From positions 62,001 through 126,000 of the forward strand of contig NZ_CACSJO010000002.1 of the NCBI RefSeq assembly GCF_902706195.1: DNA of 64,000 nt, written 5' to 3'. The notes under the pieces are model-generated. The model made no database searches. It was given only the letters and a program-made list of their open reading frames with translations, and was not told the DNA's origin. Of this stretch, positions 53,219 to 61,331 are shown one piece after another. The stretch comes from Novosphingobium sp. 18050 (lineage in GTDB: Bacteria; Pseudomonadota; Alphaproteobacteria; Sphingomonadales; Sphingomonadaceae). The translations under genes were made by a program, and so were the position numbers. Position 1 is the first letter of the stretch, and each line of letters begins with the position of its first letter.

Positions 53219-53638
53219 ATGTCTCAGCGTCTTACCCAGCAGGAACTTCTAGGCCTTGCCGTCGTCACCGCCCATCCGGTGCGCACCAGGGTCGATCGAG
53301 GCTTCGGGCTGCCGACCGGGCTCTACGTGGCCACGGTCGCGCTATATCTCGCATTCATCGGCGTGATGGCCACGGTGTTCATGAATCCGGAGCTGGCCAT
53401 TCCGGTCGTCATCTTCGTCGGCTTTGTGCTGATGGCCTTTGGGCTGGCTGGTCTGTGGACGAAGATGAAGCCCCACAACGATACCGTCCCGCCGAGCTGG
53501 AGCGAATTCGCCGCGCGCGGTATCGATACTCTGAGCGGAAGGCTGACGGCCAACGGAGCGGCCGTTCAGGTGCTCATGCTGCCCGTGCTGATCCTGGGCT
53601 GGGGTCTGGCGGTCGCGGTCATCGTTGCCTTTACCTGA
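53219..53638 (+). CDS. Small integral membrane protein, 139 aa
   Basis: I do not recognise a family. The protein has three hydrophobic segments: LYVATVALYLAFIGVMATVF, IPVVIFVGFVLMAFGLAGLW and VLMLPVLILGWGLAVAVIVAF, with a soluble N-terminal 30 residues (QRLTQQELLGLAVVTAHP) and a loop between the second and third segments (PHNDTVPPSWSEF). AAGGAGA precedes the ATG. The gene is monocistronic, ended by a strong hairpin at 53694-53723. Confidence 0.72.
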   Translation: MSQRLTQQELLGLAVVTAHPVRTRVDRGFGLPTGLYVATVALYLAFIGVMATVFMNPELAIPVVIFVGFVLMAFGLAGLWTKMKPHNDTVPPSWSEFAARGIDTLSGRLTANGAAVQVLMLPVLILGWGLAVAVIVAFT

Positions 53639-53693
53639 CCTGCGGCGTCTGGGCCGGGGGGCTTTCAGGCGGTGCATTCAAAACGTTCGGAGA

Positions 53694-53723
53694 GTCCCAC
53701 CCTCGCAAGGGGGTGGGACTTTT
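53694..53723. terminator. Rho-independent terminator between convergent genes
   Basis: GTCCCACCC (53694-53702) pairs with GGGTGGGAC (53711-53719) with TTTT after it; read leftward it is also followed by A/T-containing sequence. It serves the membrane-protein gene and perhaps the convergent lipoprotein gene. Confidence 0.85.
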
Positions 53724-53732
53724 CGTATCCGC

Positions 53733-54260
53733 TCAGCCCTTCAGGCGGGCCGAAAGGTCGGCGATGACCTTGTCCTGCGCATCGAGCAAGGCAGCCGTTT
53801 CGGAGCGGGCCGAGCCGATCGCCAGAGTGCTGGGCGATTCGTCGAGCGGGGCGGCATCGCGCGCATCCGCATAGAGCGTATCGAGATCGGCCAGCGCGCC
53901 CATGCCGCTGGAACGACTCGATTCGAGTTTGGCGAGCGCAACGCTTGCCGCGCTCCACGAATCGGTGCCGATGCCGCCGGACGCTGCGACCGCGCGTGTC
54001 GCCGCAGGGCGGTTCGACTGAAATTGCCGGTCCGCCGCCTGCGCAACCTTCACCAGGCCTGCGAGCCTCGTGACGAGGTCGGCGCTGGCCGGCGGCAGGG
54101 CCGGGACAGGCGCGGCGTCTTCAGTCGCGGCCGGCGAGCCGGAGCCGCTGACCCGCTCGACATCGCGCTGGGCGAGCGAGGGATAGGTAGCGGAGGTGGA
54201 ACAGGCTGCCATGCCGAAAGGAAGCAGGATGGCGAGGAAGCGGGCTTTCGCGCGGGTCAT
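53733..54260 (-). CDS. Hypothetical lipoprotein, helical
   Basis: A 175-residue lipoprotein: MTRAKARFLAILLPFG then MAAC as lipobox near residue 20. The mature part is helical and Ala-rich (ASADLVTRLAGLVKVAQAADRQF and DSWSAASVALAKLESSRSS), without Trp-rich or Cys-rich motifs. The start at 54260 is chosen for the signal peptide; a longer frame runs to 54401 with no such signal. It is divergent from rplU, and its function is unknown. Confidence 0.68.
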   Translation of the reverse strand: MTRAKARFLAILLPFGMAACSTSATYPSLAQRDVERVSGSGSPAATEDAAPVPALPPASADLVTRLAGLVKVAQAADRQFQSNRPAATRAVAASGGIGTDSWSAASVALAKLESSRSSGMGALADLDTLYADARDAAPLDESPSTLAIGSARSETAALLDAQDKVIADLSARLKG

Positions 54261-54354
54261 GATGCTGTCATAGCATGGCCGCGCCATAGCGGGAGTGTCT
54301 TTCGTGGAGACCTTGTTCGGCTGCGGGTCTGTCCCGTCAGTTGCTGCAATCAGG

Positions 54355-54383
54355 TTGACACGAATCGGTGCATCCCCTAACGG
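54355..54383 (+). promoter_or_regulatory. Sigma-70-type promoter for rplU-rpmA
   Basis: TTGACA (54355-54360) followed by 17 bases and TAACGG (54378-54383) fits an alphaproteobacterial housekeeping promoter about 140 bases before rplU. The leader contains GTTCCC-TC-GGGAAC near 54447-54460, a small hairpin. Confidence 0.6.
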
Positions 54384-54524
54384 CAGCGCTCTTTCCGGCA
54401 CCCTGCATCATGTGGGAGGGCCGGCACGTCGCCCGAAAGGCTGGAAGTTCCCTCGGGAACCAGAGCGCCGGGGCAAGTTCTGTTTCGGCTCGTTTCGGGC
54501 ACATTGATATTAGGTAAGGGCACC

Positions 54525-54821
54525 ATGTTCGCAGTTGTGCGCACGGGCGGCAAGCAATACCGGGTTGCCGCCGGAGACAAGATCGCGGTTGAGAAGCTGG
54601 CTGGAGAAGCTGGCGACAAGATCACCCTGGGTGACATTCTTCTTGCCGGCAAGGACGGCGAGGTCGCGGACATTGCGAACCTTACGGTCGCTGCCGAGAT
54701 CATCGCGCAGGCCAAGAGCGAGAAGGTCGTGGTGTTCAAGAAGCGCCGCCGTCACAACTACCGTCGCAAGAACGGCCACCGCCAGCAGCTCACGCTGCTG
54801 CGCATCGTGTCCGTCGGCTGA
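54525..54821 (+). CDS. rplU: 50S ribosomal protein L21
   Basis: A 98-residue ribosomal protein beginning [20 protein letters not shown], with the basic [19 protein letters not shown] near the C-terminus that binds 23S rRNA. The ATG at 54525 gives the usual length; longer frames are artefacts. It is followed 24 bases later by rpmA, the standard L21-L27 pair. Confidence 0.98.
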   Translation: MFAVVRTGGKQYRVAAGDKIAVEKLAGEAGDKITLGDILLAGKDGEVADIANLTVAAEIIAQAKSEKVVVFKKRRRHNYRRKNGHRQQLTLLRIVSVG

Positions 54822-54845
54822 CCCAGATTTTCGGAGTAACCAGAA

Positions 54846-55118
54846 ATGGCACATAAGAAAGCAGGCGGTTCGTCGCGTAACGGTCGCGACTCTGCTGGCC
54901 GCCGTCTCGGCGTAAAGAAGTTCGGCGGTCAGGAAGTGATCGGCGGCAACATCATCATTCGCCAGCGCGGTACTCGCGTATATCCGGGCGTGAACGTCGG
55001 CATCGGCAAGGATCACACCTTGTTCGCGACTGCCGAGGGTCGTGTACGCTTCCATGGCGGCAAACAGGGACGTAAGTACGTCTCTGTCGACGTCGTGATG
55101 GCGGAAGCCGCCGAATAA
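54846..55118 (+). CDS. rpmA: 50S ribosomal protein L27
   Basis: A 90-residue ribosomal protein: [20 protein letters not shown], then [19 protein letters not shown] and [13 protein letters not shown]. The N-terminal Gly/Ser tail reaches the peptidyl transferase centre. Mature N-terminus starts directly with AHKKAGG, with no cleaved extension. GGAGTAACC precedes the ATG. A terminator at 55187-55219 ends the unit. Confidence 0.98.
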   Translation: MAHKKAGGSSRNGRDSAGRRLGVKKFGGQEVIGGNIIIRQRGTRVYPGVNVGIGKDHTLFATAEGRVRFHGGKQGRKYVSVDVVMAEAAE

Positions 55119-55186
55119 TCGGATGGTCGATATACGGGCCATCCTGACGGGATGGCCCCGCCACGCTTCCTGAGCGTGGCATTAGA

Positions 55187-55219
55187 GGGAGAGGGCCATA
55201 AAGCCCGTCTCCCTTTTTT
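55187..55219 (+). terminator. Rho-independent terminator after rpmA
   Basis: GGGAG and GGGC pair with GCCC and CTCCC (55187-55213) and are followed by six T. A second hairpin, GCCACGCT with AGCGTGGC (55160-55180), lies directly upstream. Confidence 0.88.
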
Positions 55220-55354
55220 CGTTTCTCCCTCCCGCAACTTGTGTTTCGCCCGGTTTCAGCTGGTGCGGAGCGCATCCCCTGTTACGCGATATTCGCGTAA
55301 TCGCATTGTCACGCCCGGTTGCTAGGCGGCCGGCGGGGCGGATGGAGAGACGAT

Positions 55355-55918
55355 ATGTTCATTCGCAGCGAACGGCTGTTCCTGCGTCCCGGCTGGGCTG
55401 AGGACTGGGAAGAGTTGCTGGGCTTGCTCGCCGACGAAGCCGTCGTGCGCAACCTCGCCAACGTGCCCTGGCCCTATACGGCAGAGGATGCGCGCAGTTT
55501 CATCGCCATGCCGCAGGACCACCTGCTGCCACGCTTCCTCATCACCGTACCGTCGACAGATGGCGCACGCCTGGTCGGCGGCTGCGGACTCTCGCTCCTC
55601 GATGGCGAGGTAAACCTCGGCTACTGGATCGCGCGCGGCGAATGGGGACAGGGCTATGCCAGCGAGGCTGCACGCAGCGTCCTGGGTTTGGCACACACGC
55701 TGGGTCACCGCCGGGTGGTTGCCAGCCACTACGTCGACAATGCGGCATCGGGCCGGGTGCTCGAAAAGGTGGGCTTTCGGCGCACTGGCCGTGTGATCGA
55801 GCGATTCGGCAAGGGTCGAGGCTTCGCCAGCCCCACGCGCGAATACGAGGTGCGCTTCGATTCGCCGGGCTATTGCGACGACGATGACGATGCCATGGCA
55901 GGCCTGCAGGCCGCCTGA
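55355..55918 (+). CDS. GNAT family N-acetyltransferase (RimJ/RimL type)
   Basis: A 187-residue acetyltransferase starting MFIRSERLFLRPGWAEDW. The acetyl-CoA-binding loop is YWIARGEWGQGYASEAARS (R/Q-x-x-G-x-G/A pattern) and the C-terminal strand is RVLEKVGFRRTGRVIERFG. The acidic CDDDDDAM tail is unusual. Acceptor unknown. GGAGAGACGAT lies before the ATG at 55355. It is a paralogue of the next gene at 56100. Confidence 0.88.
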   Translation: MFIRSERLFLRPGWAEDWEELLGLLADEAVVRNLANVPWPYTAEDARSFIAMPQDHLLPRFLITVPSTDGARLVGGCGLSLLDGEVNLGYWIARGEWGQGYASEAARSVLGLAHTLGHRRVVASHYVDNAASGRVLEKVGFRRTGRVIERFGKGRGFASPTREYEVRFDSPGYCDDDDDAMAGLQAA

Positions 55919-55933
55919 CGAGAAGATTTGCCC

Positions 55934-55975
55934 ATGATAACGGCGTTCAGGGATTTCCCGGAATGCCGTTATCAT
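55934..55975 (+). terminator. 15-bp stem hairpin after the first GNAT gene
   Basis: ATGATAACGGCGTTC (55934-55948) pairs with GAATGCCGTTATCAT (55961-55975) with one G-T pair. It probably terminates the first GNAT transcript, although no T tract follows. Confidence 0.6.
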
Positions 55976-56099
55976 GCGGCGTTAATGCGTCACTGGCAAA
56001 AATTTGGTCGCTTCCCCAATTCGACCTGCAGAAAACGTAGTGCATTCGCTGAAACATGCATGCATTATCGATCTACGCAAAATGACGGAGAACCACCGA

Positions 56100-56669
56100 A
56101 TGTTCGTCCGCACGGAGAGACTGTTTCTGAGGCCTGCCTGGCCCGAAGACCTGGAAGATCTCGTTGAGGCTTTTCAGGAGGAGGATATCCAGCGCAACGT
56201 GGGGGTGGCACCGCTGCCCTCGACGATAGAGGAACTGCGCGCCTTCATCGAAAGGCCGCGCGACCCGCGCTTGCCGCACTTTTTCATGTACTTGCGCGCG
56301 CCTGGTGGGCCGCAACTGGTCGGCGGGATCGGACTCGGCCGCCACGAAGGCGAAGTAGAGGTGGGCTACTGGATCGTCCCAGCCCAGCGAGGGCGCGGCT
56401 TTGCCGGTGAGGCTCTGCGTGCGGTGATCGCGCAGGCTCGCGCCTTGGGCTACGACCGAGTCGTCGCCAGCCACTTTGCCGACAGCCAGGGGACGCGCAG
56501 CGTGCTCGAAAGCGCGGGCTTCCGCGATACCGGGCAAGTGCGTTCGCGCTACAGCGCGGGGCGGGCGATGGAGTACGCCGTACACATCTACGCGGCGGAT
56601 CTGCAGCAGCGAGCCAGCCCTGGCATGGACATGTCCGACCCGGCAATGAGCGCGCGGACTGCGGCCTAG
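56100..56669 (+). CDS. GNAT family N-acetyltransferase, paralogue of the previous gene
   Basis: A 189-residue acetyltransferase whose start MFVRTERLFLRPAWPEDLED matches that of the 55355 gene almost residue for residue. The CoA loop reads YWIVPAQRGRGFAGEALRA and the C-terminal strand VLESAGFRDTGQVRSRY. I align the start with its paralogue (56100); an ATG at 56082 is possible. CGGAG lies twelve bases upstream. A local duplication followed by divergence is the simplest origin. It ends 22 bases from the convergent ygfZ. Confidence 0.87.
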   Translation: MFVRTERLFLRPAWPEDLEDLVEAFQEEDIQRNVGVAPLPSTIEELRAFIERPRDPRLPHFFMYLRAPGGPQLVGGIGLGRHEGEVEVGYWIVPAQRGRGFAGEALRAVIAQARALGYDRVVASHFADSQGTRSVLESAGFRDTGQVRSRYSAGRAMEYAVHIYAADLQQRASPGMDMSDPAMSARTAA

Positions 56670-56691
56670 CGCTGTACGACGGCGGCGCGGG

Positions 56692-57441
56692 TTACGCCTG
56701 CGCCGTCATCCAGTTCGGGGTCACGTCCGCCGCGAGGTCTTCGACTCGCAGGTGATCGACCGCCAGCCCAAGGTCGGGATAGGCGGCGCGCCGGCGCTTT
56801 TCGTCCGAGCGGTCCAGCGGCACCACCACGAGGCGGCGGTTCACTTTCGCGCGCCAGTTCATGCGGGCAGTGTTCTCCTGCCCGACGTAGCACCCCTTGG
56901 TGAAGCTGACGCCGTTCAGCTCGCCCGCGTTGCATTCCAGCCAGAGCGTCTCGCCGTCGCCCAGTTCGGCGCGGCCCTCCATCACTCCCAGTGACAGTCG
57001 ATGCGCGCGCCATGCCGCGTCGGCGCCGGTTTCCACGTCCTCGGGATCGGCCGGATCGATGGGGGCAATCCAGCGTTCGCCCAGCGCGTGTAGGCGCGGA
57101 TCGGGTGCGGCGCCGTCGCCCGTGTGGGGGCGCCAGTGGACGGCGAGGTGGGCATCGCGCGCGATGTCGATGGCCTTGCGCAGGCGGTACATCGACAGGC
57201 GTTTCACCAGCGCATCGGCGACTTGCGCCTCGCAGTCGAGCAGCAGGCCGTGCCCGGCGGGCCAGACGATGAAGTCGAACAGCGCCTTGCCTTGCGGGCT
57301 CAACAGGCCGGCCCAGACCGGCAGCGTCTTGGCGACGTCGGAGGTCACCAGACCCTGAAGGAAATCGACGACGCTCTCGTCAGATTCGGGGCGGGGGGAG
57401 AGCCGGATCAGGGCGCGATCGAACAAGCGGGTTGCGGTCAT
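56692..57441 (-). CDS. ygfZ: Folate-binding protein YgfZ, Fe-S cluster maturation
   Basis: A 249-residue tetrahydrofolate-binding protein that helps Fe-S enzymes, including MiaB. It is related to aminomethyltransferase (GcvT). The family signature KGCYVGQE is present near residue 195 in GVSFTKGCYVGQENTARMN, and ALFDFIVWPAGHGLLLDC is a typical core strand. The start at 57441 (MTATRLFDRALIRL) is good. It is 31 bases after the LysR gene on the same strand. Confidence 0.92.
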   Translation of the reverse strand: MTATRLFDRALIRLSPRPESDESVVDFLQGLVTSDVAKTLPVWAGLLSPQGKALFDFIVWPAGHGLLLDCEAQVADALVKRLSMYRLRKAIDIARDAHLAVHWRPHTGDGAAPDPRLHALGERWIAPIDPADPEDVETGADAAWRAHRLSLGVMEGRAELGDGETLWLECNAGELNGVSFTKGCYVGQENTARMNWRAKVNRRLVVVPLDRSDEKRRRAAYPDLGLAVDHLRVEDLAADVTPNWMTAQA

Positions 57442-57472
57442 GGCCTCTAAGTGGGACGAATCGGCAGCAGGC

Positions 57473-58387
57473 TCAAGAGCTGGACGGACACTTCATCAGG
57501 CGTTCGCGCAATTCGTCGAGCACCCAGAGCGCTGCGGGGCCGGGCGGGCTGTCCTTGCGCCAGAGGGCGACGAGGGCATAATCGATCACCGGGCGCTCTG
57601 GCAGGTGCAGTTCGACCAGTGCGCCCGATGCGAGATCTCCCTTTACGACATGGCGCGGCATCGAGCCCCAGCCGATCCCTTCCTTGAGCAGCGCATGCTT
57701 GGCGCCAAGGTCCGCCAGCCGCCAAGAACGCGCGCTGAACACGGAGAAATCCCTGCCCTCGGTCAGCGGCGAGCGATCGGTGAGGACGAGCTGGAGGTGC
57801 TTGCGCGCCTCGCCCGATGCGATCCGCCCGGCCCTGGCGAGGGGGTGGTCGGGTGCGGCAACCGCAACCAGTTCCACCGAACCGATGGTTTCACGCTCGA
57901 TTTCCGGCAGGTCGAGGATGTCCGGCCCGGCAATGGCCAGCGTGGCGCGGCCTTCCAGCGCCAGCGCCGCCACCGCGCCGAGCGCCTCGACGTGGAGGCG
58001 CAGGGGCACCGAGGGGAAACGGTCCTGAAAGTCGCGCAGCAGGCGGGCCAGCACGTTGCCCGGCAGCATCACGTCGACCGCCAGCGACAGTTCCGCCTCC
58101 AGCCCCTGACGCAGGCTGCGGACCTTGGCGAGCAGGGCATCGACATCGTCCGAGATCGCATGGGCCTCGGACAGCAGGGCGCGGCCTTCCTCGGTCAGAG
58201 TGGGGCGGCGCGAGCCTTCGCGGTCGAAAAGGCGGACGTCGAGCTGCGCCTCAAGCTGGGCGATGGCGTAGCTGACCACCGAAATCGCCCGGCCCAGTTT
58301 GCGCGCAGCGGCATTGAAGCTGCCTTCCTCCACCACGGCGAGGAAGCAGCGCAAGTGATCGAGGCTGGGAGGGACGAGATCGACCAT
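57473..58387 (-). CDS. LysR family transcriptional regulator
   Basis: A 304-residue regulator with an N-terminal winged helix (LDHLRCFLAVVEEGSFNAAA and RAISVVSYAIAQLEAQLDV) and a periplasmic-binding-protein-like effector domain. It is divergent from the pirin gene at 58509 with a 121-base gap that holds an inverted repeat ATCGCA-ATTA-TGCGAT. LysR next to pirin and a nitroreductase is a common pattern, and this regulator probably controls them. Length is typical. Confidence 0.93.
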   Translation of the reverse strand: MVDLVPPSLDHLRCFLAVVEEGSFNAAARKLGRAISVVSYAIAQLEAQLDVRLFDREGSRRPTLTEEGRALLSEAHAISDDVDALLAKVRSLRQGLEAELSLAVDVMLPGNVLARLLRDFQDRFPSVPLRLHVEALGAVAALALEGRATLAIAGPDILDLPEIERETIGSVELVAVAAPDHPLARAGRIASGEARKHLQLVLTDRSPLTEGRDFSVFSARSWRLADLGAKHALLKEGIGWGSMPRHVVKGDLASGALVELHLPERPVIDYALVALWRKDSPPGPAALWVLDELRERLMKCPSSS

Positions 58388-58417
58388 TCAACTTTTCCGA
58401 ATAATTCAGTCGATTTT

Positions 58418-58433
58418 ATCGCAATTATGCGAT
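58418..58433. promoter_or_regulatory. Inverted repeat in the LysR/pirin divergent promoter
   Basis: ATCGCA (58418-58423), ATTA, TGCGAT (58428-58433). It lies midway between the divergent LysR and pirin genes in an AT-rich stretch, where a LysR binding site with T-N11-A form would be expected. Confidence 0.5.
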
Positions 58434-58508
58434 TGCCTGACAAGGCCTAGATAGGGGGCAACCCAGGCCCTCAGCGGCCATAACCCCTTCGTATGAAAGG
58501 CGTACCCC

Positions 58509-59207
58509 ATGATCGAACTGCGCCCCTTTGACACTCTCGGCGCCGCCAACCACGGCTGGCTCGACGCGCATCACCACTTCTCCTTCGCCGACTACCATGA
58601 CCCCGCCCGCACCAACTGGGGCCGCCTGCGCGTTTGGAACGACGACACCATCGCCGCGAAGTCCGGCTTTCCGCCGCACCCGCACCGCGACATGGAGATC
58701 ATCACTTACGTGCGCACCGGAGCCATCACCCACCGCGATTCCATGGGAAACACCGGCCGTACCGAGGCCGGCGACGTTCAGGTGATGAGCGCGGGCACCG
58801 GCGTCCAGCACTCGGAATTCAATCTGGAGGACGAGGACACCACGCTGTTCCAGATCTGGATCATGCCCGACCGCCGCGGTGAAAAGCCCGGCTGGGGCGC
58901 GCGTCCCTTTCCCAAGGGCGACCGCACCGGCCGCTTCGTGACCCTCGCCAGCGGCATTGCCGGTGATGAGGATGCGCTGCCGATCAATGCCGACGCCCGC
59001 GTTCTGGCTGCCACGGTCAAGGCCGGCGAAACGGTGACGTACGAAACCGAGGCTGGCCGCCATTCCTACCTCGTTCCAGCCACCGGGCGGATAAAGGTGG
59101 GCGACGTGGAAGCCAACGCCCGCGACGGTGTGGCAATCACGGGCCTCGATGCCATTTCGGTGACCGCACTTGAGGATGCCGAACTGGTACTCGTGGACGC
59201 AGCCTGA
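58509..59207 (+). CDS. Pirin family protein (quercetin dioxygenase-like cupin)
   Basis: A 232-residue bicupin. The N-terminal cupin carries the metal-binding His residues in FPPHPHRDMEIITYV and the second set in GVQHSEFNLEDED; the C-terminal cupin is degenerate. Bacterial pirins open flavonols as quercetin 2,3-dioxygenases or bind iron. It is divergent from a LysR gene and followed by a nitroreductase gene 96 bases on. Confidence 0.93.
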   Translation: MIELRPFDTLGAANHGWLDAHHHFSFADYHDPARTNWGRLRVWNDDTIAAKSGFPPHPHRDMEIITYVRTGAITHRDSMGNTGRTEAGDVQVMSAGTGVQHSEFNLEDEDTTLFQIWIMPDRRGEKPGWGARPFPKGDRTGRFVTLASGIAGDEDALPINADARVLAATVKAGETVTYETEAGRHSYLVPATGRIKVGDVEANARDGVAITGLDAISVTALEDAELVLVDAA

Positions 59208-59303
59208 CATAGCGCGGGAAGGTGATTCGAAGCCCGGTCGGGCAGGGTCACCTTCCTGCTTGCGCAAGCCTACTCTCCCATTTGCAAACAAGGACAGTTT
59301 TCG

Positions 59304-59882
59304 ATGACCGGACGCATTGCCAACCCCAAGATCGAGAAACTCATCGTCGATCGCTGGAGCCCCCGCGCCTTCGACGGCAGCGAGATGCCCCAGGAAGACC
59401 TCGACGCGATCTTCGAAGCGGCCGGCTGGGCGCCCTCGGCGTACAATGTGCAGCCCTGGACTTTCCTCTACGCGCGCAAGGGCGATGCGAACTGGGAGCT
59501 GCTGCTCGACCAGCTGATCGACTTCAACAAGGGCTGGGCCAAGGAAGCCTCGGCGATCGTGTACGTCGTCTCGGACAAGTACATGCGCTCGGAGAAGGGC
59601 AACTCGGAGAACCACAGCCACAGCTTCGATGCCGGCGCGGCCTGGGTTCTGGCAGCACTTCAGGCGCAGGCGCTCGGCTATCACACCCATGGCATGACCG
59701 GCCTGAAGTTCGGCGAGGCGGAAGCCGCGCTGGGCATCCCCGCCGACCACCGCCTGGAAGCGGCTTTCGTGATCGGCAAGCAGGGCGACAAGTCCTCGCT
59801 GCCCGAGTTCCTGCAGGAGCGCGAAGTCGTCAGCAGCCGCAAGCCGATCGCCGAGATCGCCAAGGCCGGCAAGTTCGCCTGA
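59304..59882 (+). CDS. Nitroreductase family protein
   Basis: A 192-residue FMN-dependent oxidoreductase: LIVDRWSPRAFDGSEMPQED near the N-terminus, then AAGWAPSAYNVQPWTFLY with the FMN contacts and AAWVLAALQAQALGYHTHGM. It belongs to the malonic semialdehyde reductase / nitroreductase group and reduces quinones, nitro groups or similar. The LysR-pirin-nitroreductase set suggests a response to electrophilic aromatics. Confidence 0.92.
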   Translation: MTGRIANPKIEKLIVDRWSPRAFDGSEMPQEDLDAIFEAAGWAPSAYNVQPWTFLYARKGDANWELLLDQLIDFNKGWAKEASAIVYVVSDKYMRSEKGNSENHSHSFDAGAAWVLAALQAQALGYHTHGMTGLKFGEAEAALGIPADHRLEAAFVIGKQGDKSSLPEFLQEREVVSSRKPIAEIAKAGKFA

Positions 59883-59934
59883 TGCGCTAAGGTTTGGGCG
59901 CCCGACGCATCCCCCCTCAAGCTGCGGGCGCTCT

Positions 59935-59975
59935 CGGCCCGGTCTGCTCGGACGAGCGGGCCGGGCCGTTTTATT
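59935..59975 (+). terminator. Rho-independent terminator after the nitroreductase gene
   Basis: CGGCCCGG (59935-59942) pairs with CCGGGCCG (59961-59968), with a smaller inner stem GCTC/GAGC, then TTTTATTTT. Confidence 0.85.
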
Positions 59976-60149
59976 TTGTGGTGCGGCGGCCCTACCGCGC
60001 GGCGACCGGCTTCGCCTCACGGTTCGGCAAGTTCGCCCCCCTTTCCGCGGAGGGGAAGAACTGGCACCGGCCTACCTTCTTCAAAAAGGTCACGAAATCG
60101 CCTCGATTGCATGGCCTGATGCGGCTCCGATGCCACTCGTGGAGGCCGC

Positions 60150-60491
60150 ATGCCTTTCGCCGACCTGCCGCCCGTCCCGCCGCCTGCCGTGGAGCAGGTG
60201 CAGCTTTTCGACTTGGGGCAGCTTCCGACCGATGATGGCAATGTCGACCTGAGGGCGGTCAAACCTCGCTGTCCGGAAGGCCGCCCGGGTGAGATCGTCG
60301 TCTGCGCCCCGGACCCTGAGAAAGATCGCATACGTCCGCTGCCAGATACTTATGTGGTGGAGGAAGGATTGCCGCGTGCCGCACTCGACCTTGGCGGCGG
60401 CGTAAGCGTCGATGTCCATGCCGAGGCGGTCGCGATGCCGGGCGGCGCGGTGAGCAATCGCCTCATGATTGGCGGCAAGGTGAAGTTCTGA
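60150..60491 (+). CDS. Small hypothetical protein, 113 aa
   Basis: A 113-residue protein with a Pro-rich start (MPFADLPPVPPPAV) and the central VKPRCPEGRPGEIVVCAPD, a Cys-Pro...Val-Val-Cys pattern common in short secreted proteins of sphingomonads. The two cysteines could form a disulfide. No clear signal peptide follows from this start, although a strong GGAGG ribosome site five bases before the ATG supports it; a stop lies in frame just upstream. Function unknown. Confidence 0.65.
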   Translation: MPFADLPPVPPPAVEQVQLFDLGQLPTDDGNVDLRAVKPRCPEGRPGEIVVCAPDPEKDRIRPLPDTYVVEEGLPRAALDLGGGVSVDVHAEAVAMPGGAVSNRLMIGGKVKF

Positions 60492-60582
60492 AAGCCGGGC
60501 TTTCGGCGAGCAAGGCAAGCCTTGGGTCGCCACGGCGCGCACTATCGGCCATAGGGCGGCTCCCAGGAAGGAGGCTCCGGCC

Positions 60583-61278
60583 ATGTCGCAAATCTTCGTA
60601 TCGTCGTTTCGGCGGAACTGGCGCGTGCATGCCCTTGGCCACCTCGGCTGGGCGCGCGGCGCGGTGGGCGCGGGCGCCGGGATCGCCCTGGCCGGGATCG
60701 TTACGTGGCTGGTCCTGGGCCTCATGCCGGGCGGGCGCAGCGATGCGCTGCCCTTCCTCATCGCGCCGCTGGGAGCATCGGCGGTGCTGGTGTTCTGCGT
60801 ACCGGCGAGCCCGCTGGCGCAGCCGTGGTCGGTGATCGGGGGCGACCTGCTCTCCGCCGCTATCGGGCTGATCGCAGGCCATCTGCTGGGCGACCCGTGG
60901 ATCGCGGGCAGCATCGCTGTCGCCGCTGCGATCGCGGTGATGTCGCTGACGCGCTGCCTTCATCCGCCGGGCGGGGCCTGCGCCCTGCTCTGCGCGCTGG
61001 GGGCGAGCGGCAAAATGCCATGGGACTCGACGTGGATGGCGCCTATAGCGGCGAATGTGCTGCTGCTCTGCGCGTTCGGCTGGCTCTATAACAACCTCAC
61101 CGGACACCCCTGGCCGCACCGCCCGCCGCGCGTGCCCCATGTACCGCCGCCCGCGCCGCACTATACCCGGGAAGACATCGTGGCCGTGCTGGAGGACTGG
61201 AACGAGGTACTCGACGTCGATGTCGACGATCTCGATGCTTTCGTTCAGGCGTTGCTGCGGCGGGGCAGGGTTTCCTGA
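60583..61278 (+). CDS. HPP family integral membrane protein
   Basis: A 231-residue protein with four or five membrane helices and the hallmark His-Pro-Pro in SLTRCLHPPGGACALLCALG near residue 128. HPP proteins are linked to nitrite transport in plants and cyanobacteria; the bacterial role is not settled. Many bacterial members carry C-terminal CBS domains; this one ends shortly after YTREDIVAVLEDWNEVLDVD, so it lacks them. The start has AGGAGG upstream. Confidence 0.85.
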   Translation: MSQIFVSSFRRNWRVHALGHLGWARGAVGAGAGIALAGIVTWLVLGLMPGGRSDALPFLIAPLGASAVLVFCVPASPLAQPWSVIGGDLLSAAIGLIAGHLLGDPWIAGSIAVAAAIAVMSLTRCLHPPGGACALLCALGASGKMPWDSTWMAPIAANVLLLCAFGWLYNNLTGHPWPHRPPRVPHVPPPAPHYTREDIVAVLEDWNEVLDVDVDDLDAFVQALLRRGRVS

Positions 61279-61331
61279 CGCCTCCGGTATTCGTGAAAAC
61301 CTGCCTCGAAATCCCTGCCGGACGGGCTTAG

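Noticed and set aside
60090..60914. Minus-strand frame across the 60150 gene and the HPP gene
   Set aside because: No motif or ribosome site, and it conflicts with two plus-strand genes that have strong Shine-Dalgarno sequences.
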